Part shown: one piece after another, positions 7,742 to 8,985 of the stretch
How the letters are laid out: each line of letters begins with the position of its first letter
Position numbering within the stretch: position 1 is the stretch's first letter
Assembly (NCBI GenBank): GCA_015661035.1
Contig: JACVJA010000043.1
Span: forward strand, 1-8,985
Reading direction: 5' to 3'
Length of the DNA stretch: 8,985 bases
Source of the DNA: Candidatus Calidifonticultor daggyaiensis
Lineage (GTDB): Bacteria > Actinomycetota > Humimicrobiia > Humimicrobiales > Humimicrobiaceae
Translations under genes and position numbers: made by a program
The notes under the pieces: generated by a model
Database searches by the model: none
Told to the model about the DNA's origin: nothing
What the model saw: the letters and a program-made list of their open reading frames with translations, nothing else

Positions 7742-7966
7742 ATTAAAGATATTTAAAAAGACTTTAAAGACAAAGACAATAATATTTGATTGTTTTAATC
7801 CTATAGATTCAATTAGTTAATTTTTATATTTATTTTTAACTACTTGTTTTATTTACCTTATACTTATTTTTGGCTATTTTTTAGATAATTTTTGTTTTAA
7901 AAATTATTGCTGTAAAAATTTAATATATTTAAAGTAAAATATTAAATTTTAAAGCTTAATAATAAA

Positions 7967-7986
7967 AATCTAATATAATCTAATAT
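7967..7986 (+). repeat. Tandem 10-base repeat, two copies
   Basis: AATCTAATAT occurs twice in direct succession (7967-7976 and 7977-7986) shortly past the end of the DUF5679 gene. With only two AT-rich copies, no role can be assigned. Confidence 0.6.
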
Positions 7987-8014
7987 TAAATTAGTTATAT
8001 CTTTTCTATATTTT

Positions 8015-8164
8015 TTATTTGTCATTTTTTGATTTGATTTTAAATACTTTTGTTCCGCATTTAGAACATGTACCATTAATAGCAGTTCTGCCGTTTTTCA
8101 TTGTAACTTCTTTAGGGTCTTTAACTTCAACTTTGGTTTTACATTTTACACAATAAGCTTGCAT
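8015..8164 (-). CDS. Small zinc-ribbon protein of the DUF5679 type
   Basis: This 49-residue protein begins MQAYCVKCKTKVEVKDPKEV and continues with TMKNGRTAINGTCSKCGTKV. Two CxxC pairs (Cys5/Cys8 and Cys33/Cys36) would bind one zinc ion in a ribbon fold. The sequence matches my memory of the DUF5679 family, small conserved proteins seen in Actinobacteria and Chloroflexi with no established function. The K-D-P-K-E-V-T-M-K-N-G-R stretch is the family's most conserved part. The ATG at 8164 follows AAGGAGGG (8175-8168) at ideal spacing, the best ribosome binding site in the window, which suggests strong expression. The C-terminus is a short lysine-rich tail. The gene is divergent from bshC and upstream of ilvE in the same direction, with a long gap. 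It contains no catalytic residues and could bind nucleic acid or a protein partner, but that is a guess. Confidence 0.88.
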   Translation of the reverse strand: MQAYCVKCKTKVEVKDPKEVTMKNGRTAINGTCSKCGTKVFKIKSKNDK

Positions 8165-8167
8165 TTT

Positions 8168-8175
8168 CCCTCCTT
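8168..8175 (-). promoter_or_regulatory. Strong ribosome binding site of the DUF5679 gene
   Basis: On the - strand 8175-8168 reads AAGGAGGG, nearly the full anti-16S complement, ending three bases before the ATG. It fixes the start of this very short gene. Confidence 0.8.
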
Positions 8176-8198
8176 AAAGGATTTAAAGATATTAATGA

Positions 8199-8204
8199 AT
8201 TATA
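8199..8204 (-). promoter_or_regulatory. Candidate -10 element of the DUF5679 gene
   Basis: On the - strand 8204-8199 is TATAAT. It would start a transcript near 8192 and leave a leader of about 28 bases that includes the strong ribosome binding site. No clear -35 is seen 16-18 bases upstream. AT-rich background makes chance matches common. Confidence 0.3.
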
Positions 8205-8282
8205 TTTTTATATTCTATATTAAAATTAAAAAAAATAAAGGAATTTAAATTTTTTTTATTTTTTTACAAATTAATTACTAAA

Positions 8283-8303
8283 TTAACTTTTTAGAAAAGT
8301 TAA
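8283..8303. repeat. Inverted repeat overlapping the bshC promoter
   Basis: TTAACTTTT (8283-8291) and AAAAGTTAA (8295-8303) are perfect inverted copies separated by TAG. The repeat covers the candidate -35 and spacer of the bshC promoter, which is where an operator for a dimeric regulator would sit. As RNA the three-base loop would also allow a hairpin. Weakly similar outer bases (TTAAC and GTTAA) occur in the hairpin at 7706-7741. Confidence 0.5.
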
Positions 8304-8316
8304 GGTATATTATAAT
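8283..8316 (+). promoter_or_regulatory. Candidate bshC promoter, near-leaderless
   Basis: TTAACT (8283-8288) and TATATT (8306-8311) are 17 bases apart, and an overlapping TATAAT lies at 8311-8316. Either -10 would put the transcript start at about 8318-8324, zero to seven bases before the ATG at 8325. That agrees with the absence of a ribosome binding site at normal distance; the only AAGG (8302-8305) is 19 bases from the ATG. Leaderless transcripts are common in Actinobacteria. Confidence 0.4.
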
Positions 8317-8324
8317 TTTAAATT

Positions 8325-8985
8325 ATGAGTATTTTAAGAGAGATTAAAATAATTAAAAATAAAAATTTTTATTATAACAACCTTTACTATGATTATATTT
8401 TTAATTTTAGCAAATTAAAAGATCATTTTTTTTATGACTATAATAATTTATCTGGTTTTTTTAAACATGCAGAATATATTTGTTCGAATTACTCTAATAA
8501 GATTAGATTAGAAATAGCAGATGCTTTAATTGATTATAATAAATACTGTAAATGCTCTAATGAAACTTTAAAAAATTTAGAGGATTTTAAAAATGGTTGT
8601 CTAGTAGTTACTGGAGGACAGCAGCCTAGTATTTTTACTGGTCCAGTATTTATAATTTATAAGATAATTTCAACCATAAAATTAAGCTATGAATTATCAG
8701 AGCTTTTAAAAATTAAAGTGATACCAGTTTTTTGGAATGCATCCGATGACAGTAACATCTTATCTATTAATAAAGCGTACTTTATCGAGAAAAATGAATT
8801 AAAAAAAATTGAATTTAAAGGAATTGATGAAAAAAGGTTTTCAGATATTTTTTTGGAATATAGTTATTTAATTAGTAAAATTGAAGAAATGCTTTCTATA
8901 CTTGATGGTTCTAGATATACAGAAGAAATAAAAAATTTTTTTAATGAACTGTCTAATAATTTTAAAAAAAATAATTTAAAAAATG
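8325..8985 (+). CDS. bshC: BshC-like bacillithiol biosynthesis cysteine ligase (3' end cut off)
   Basis: The frame stays open for 220 codons from ATG 8325 to the window end, roughly the first 40% of a BshC (usually about 530-540 residues). BshC is the putative enzyme that adds cysteine to glucosaminyl-malate, the last step of bacillithiol synthesis, in the cytoplasm. The N-terminal part (residues 18-52) resembles the family's opening, where a short hydrophobic region leads into an FF-x-Y-D step. VVTGGQQPSIFTGP (94-107) followed by IIYK matches the family signature TGQQ-x-GLFTGP-xx-x-IYK. PVFWNASDDSN (134-144) matches the PVFW step, although as I recall it most members have E-D-H-D there and this one has D-D-S-N. 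The start is set by the N-terminal match, not by a ribosome binding site. It is transcribed away from the DUF5679 gene. The family call is fairly secure; true bacillithiol synthesis is less so. Confidence 0.82.
   Translation, partial: MSILREIKIIKNKNFYYNNLYYDYIFNFSKLKDHFFYDYNNLSGFFKHAEYICSNYSNKIRLEIADALIDYNKYCKCSNETLKNLEDFKNGCLVVTGGQQPSIFTGPVFIIYKIISTIKLSYELSELLKIKVIPVFWNASDDSNILSINKAYFIEKNELKKIEFKGIDEKRFSDIFLEYSYLISKIEEMLSILDGSRYTEEIKNFFNELSNNFKKNNLKN

Larger units (their letters stand above)
7579..8014. other. 436-base non-coding stretch upstream of ilvE
   Basis: I see no gene on either strand between ilvE and the DUF5679 gene. The stretch is extremely AT-rich. It holds a candidate ilvE promoter at about 7676-7681, the strong hairpin at 7706-7741, an AT-only 9-bp stem at 7885-7907 and a tandem 10-base repeat at 7967-7986. 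There is no GC-rich island that would suggest a tRNA or structured RNA. I found no T-box or recognisable riboswitch motif in the ilvE leader. Confidence 0.6.

Noticed and set aside
7885..7907. 9-bp inverted repeat with a five-base loop as a terminator
   Set aside because: The stem is made only of A-T pairs, and such repeats arise easily by chance at this base composition.

Overview
The window comes from a very AT-rich bacterial genome, with roughly one base in five G or C by eye. It holds five genes, two of them cut by the window edges. Two long helicase-nuclease genes on the + strand (3-2825 and 2941-6582) fill the first three quarters. Next come a complete branched-chain aminotransferase gene, ilvE (6643-7578, -), a 49-codon zinc-ribbon gene of the DUF5679 type (8015-8164, -), and the first 220 codons of a bshC-like gene for bacillithiol biosynthesis (8325 to the end, +).

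The helicase pair is the main system. Each protein has a UvrD-like superfamily 1 motor, then a C-terminal RecB-type PD-(D/E)XK nuclease with four cysteines placed to hold an iron-sulfur cluster. Two tandem motor-nuclease subunits is the plan of the actinobacterial double-strand-break resection enzyme AdnAB, in the order adnA then adnB. It is not the plan of AddAB, where AddA lacks the cluster, or of RecBCD. The upstream subunit has a divergent motor and the downstream one a textbook motor. This suggests one lead motor and one auxiliary motor, with both nucleases potentially active. The downstream protein also carries an Asn/Lys-rich spacer and an AAT-microsatellite-coded Asn run inside its nuclease domain.

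The right-hand quarter is housekeeping-like. ilvE runs convergently towards the helicase pair. A 436-base stretch upstream of it has no gene but holds a perfect 15-bp-stem hairpin at 7706-7741. The DUF5679 gene has a near-perfect ribosome binding site and diverges from bshC across 160 bases. The bshC start has no usable ribosome binding site and sits just after TATAAT-like sequences, so its mRNA may be almost leaderless. A 21-bp inverted repeat covers the same promoter.

Organism: the AdnAB-like pair and DUF5679 point to a low-GC, probably uncultured lineage related to Actinobacteria, or possibly Chloroflexi. The bshC-like gene is more typical of Firmicutes and other bacillithiol users, since most Actinobacteria make mycothiol. 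The assignment is an inference with low confidence. I saw no tRNA, rRNA, CRISPR array, insertion sequence or phage gene.
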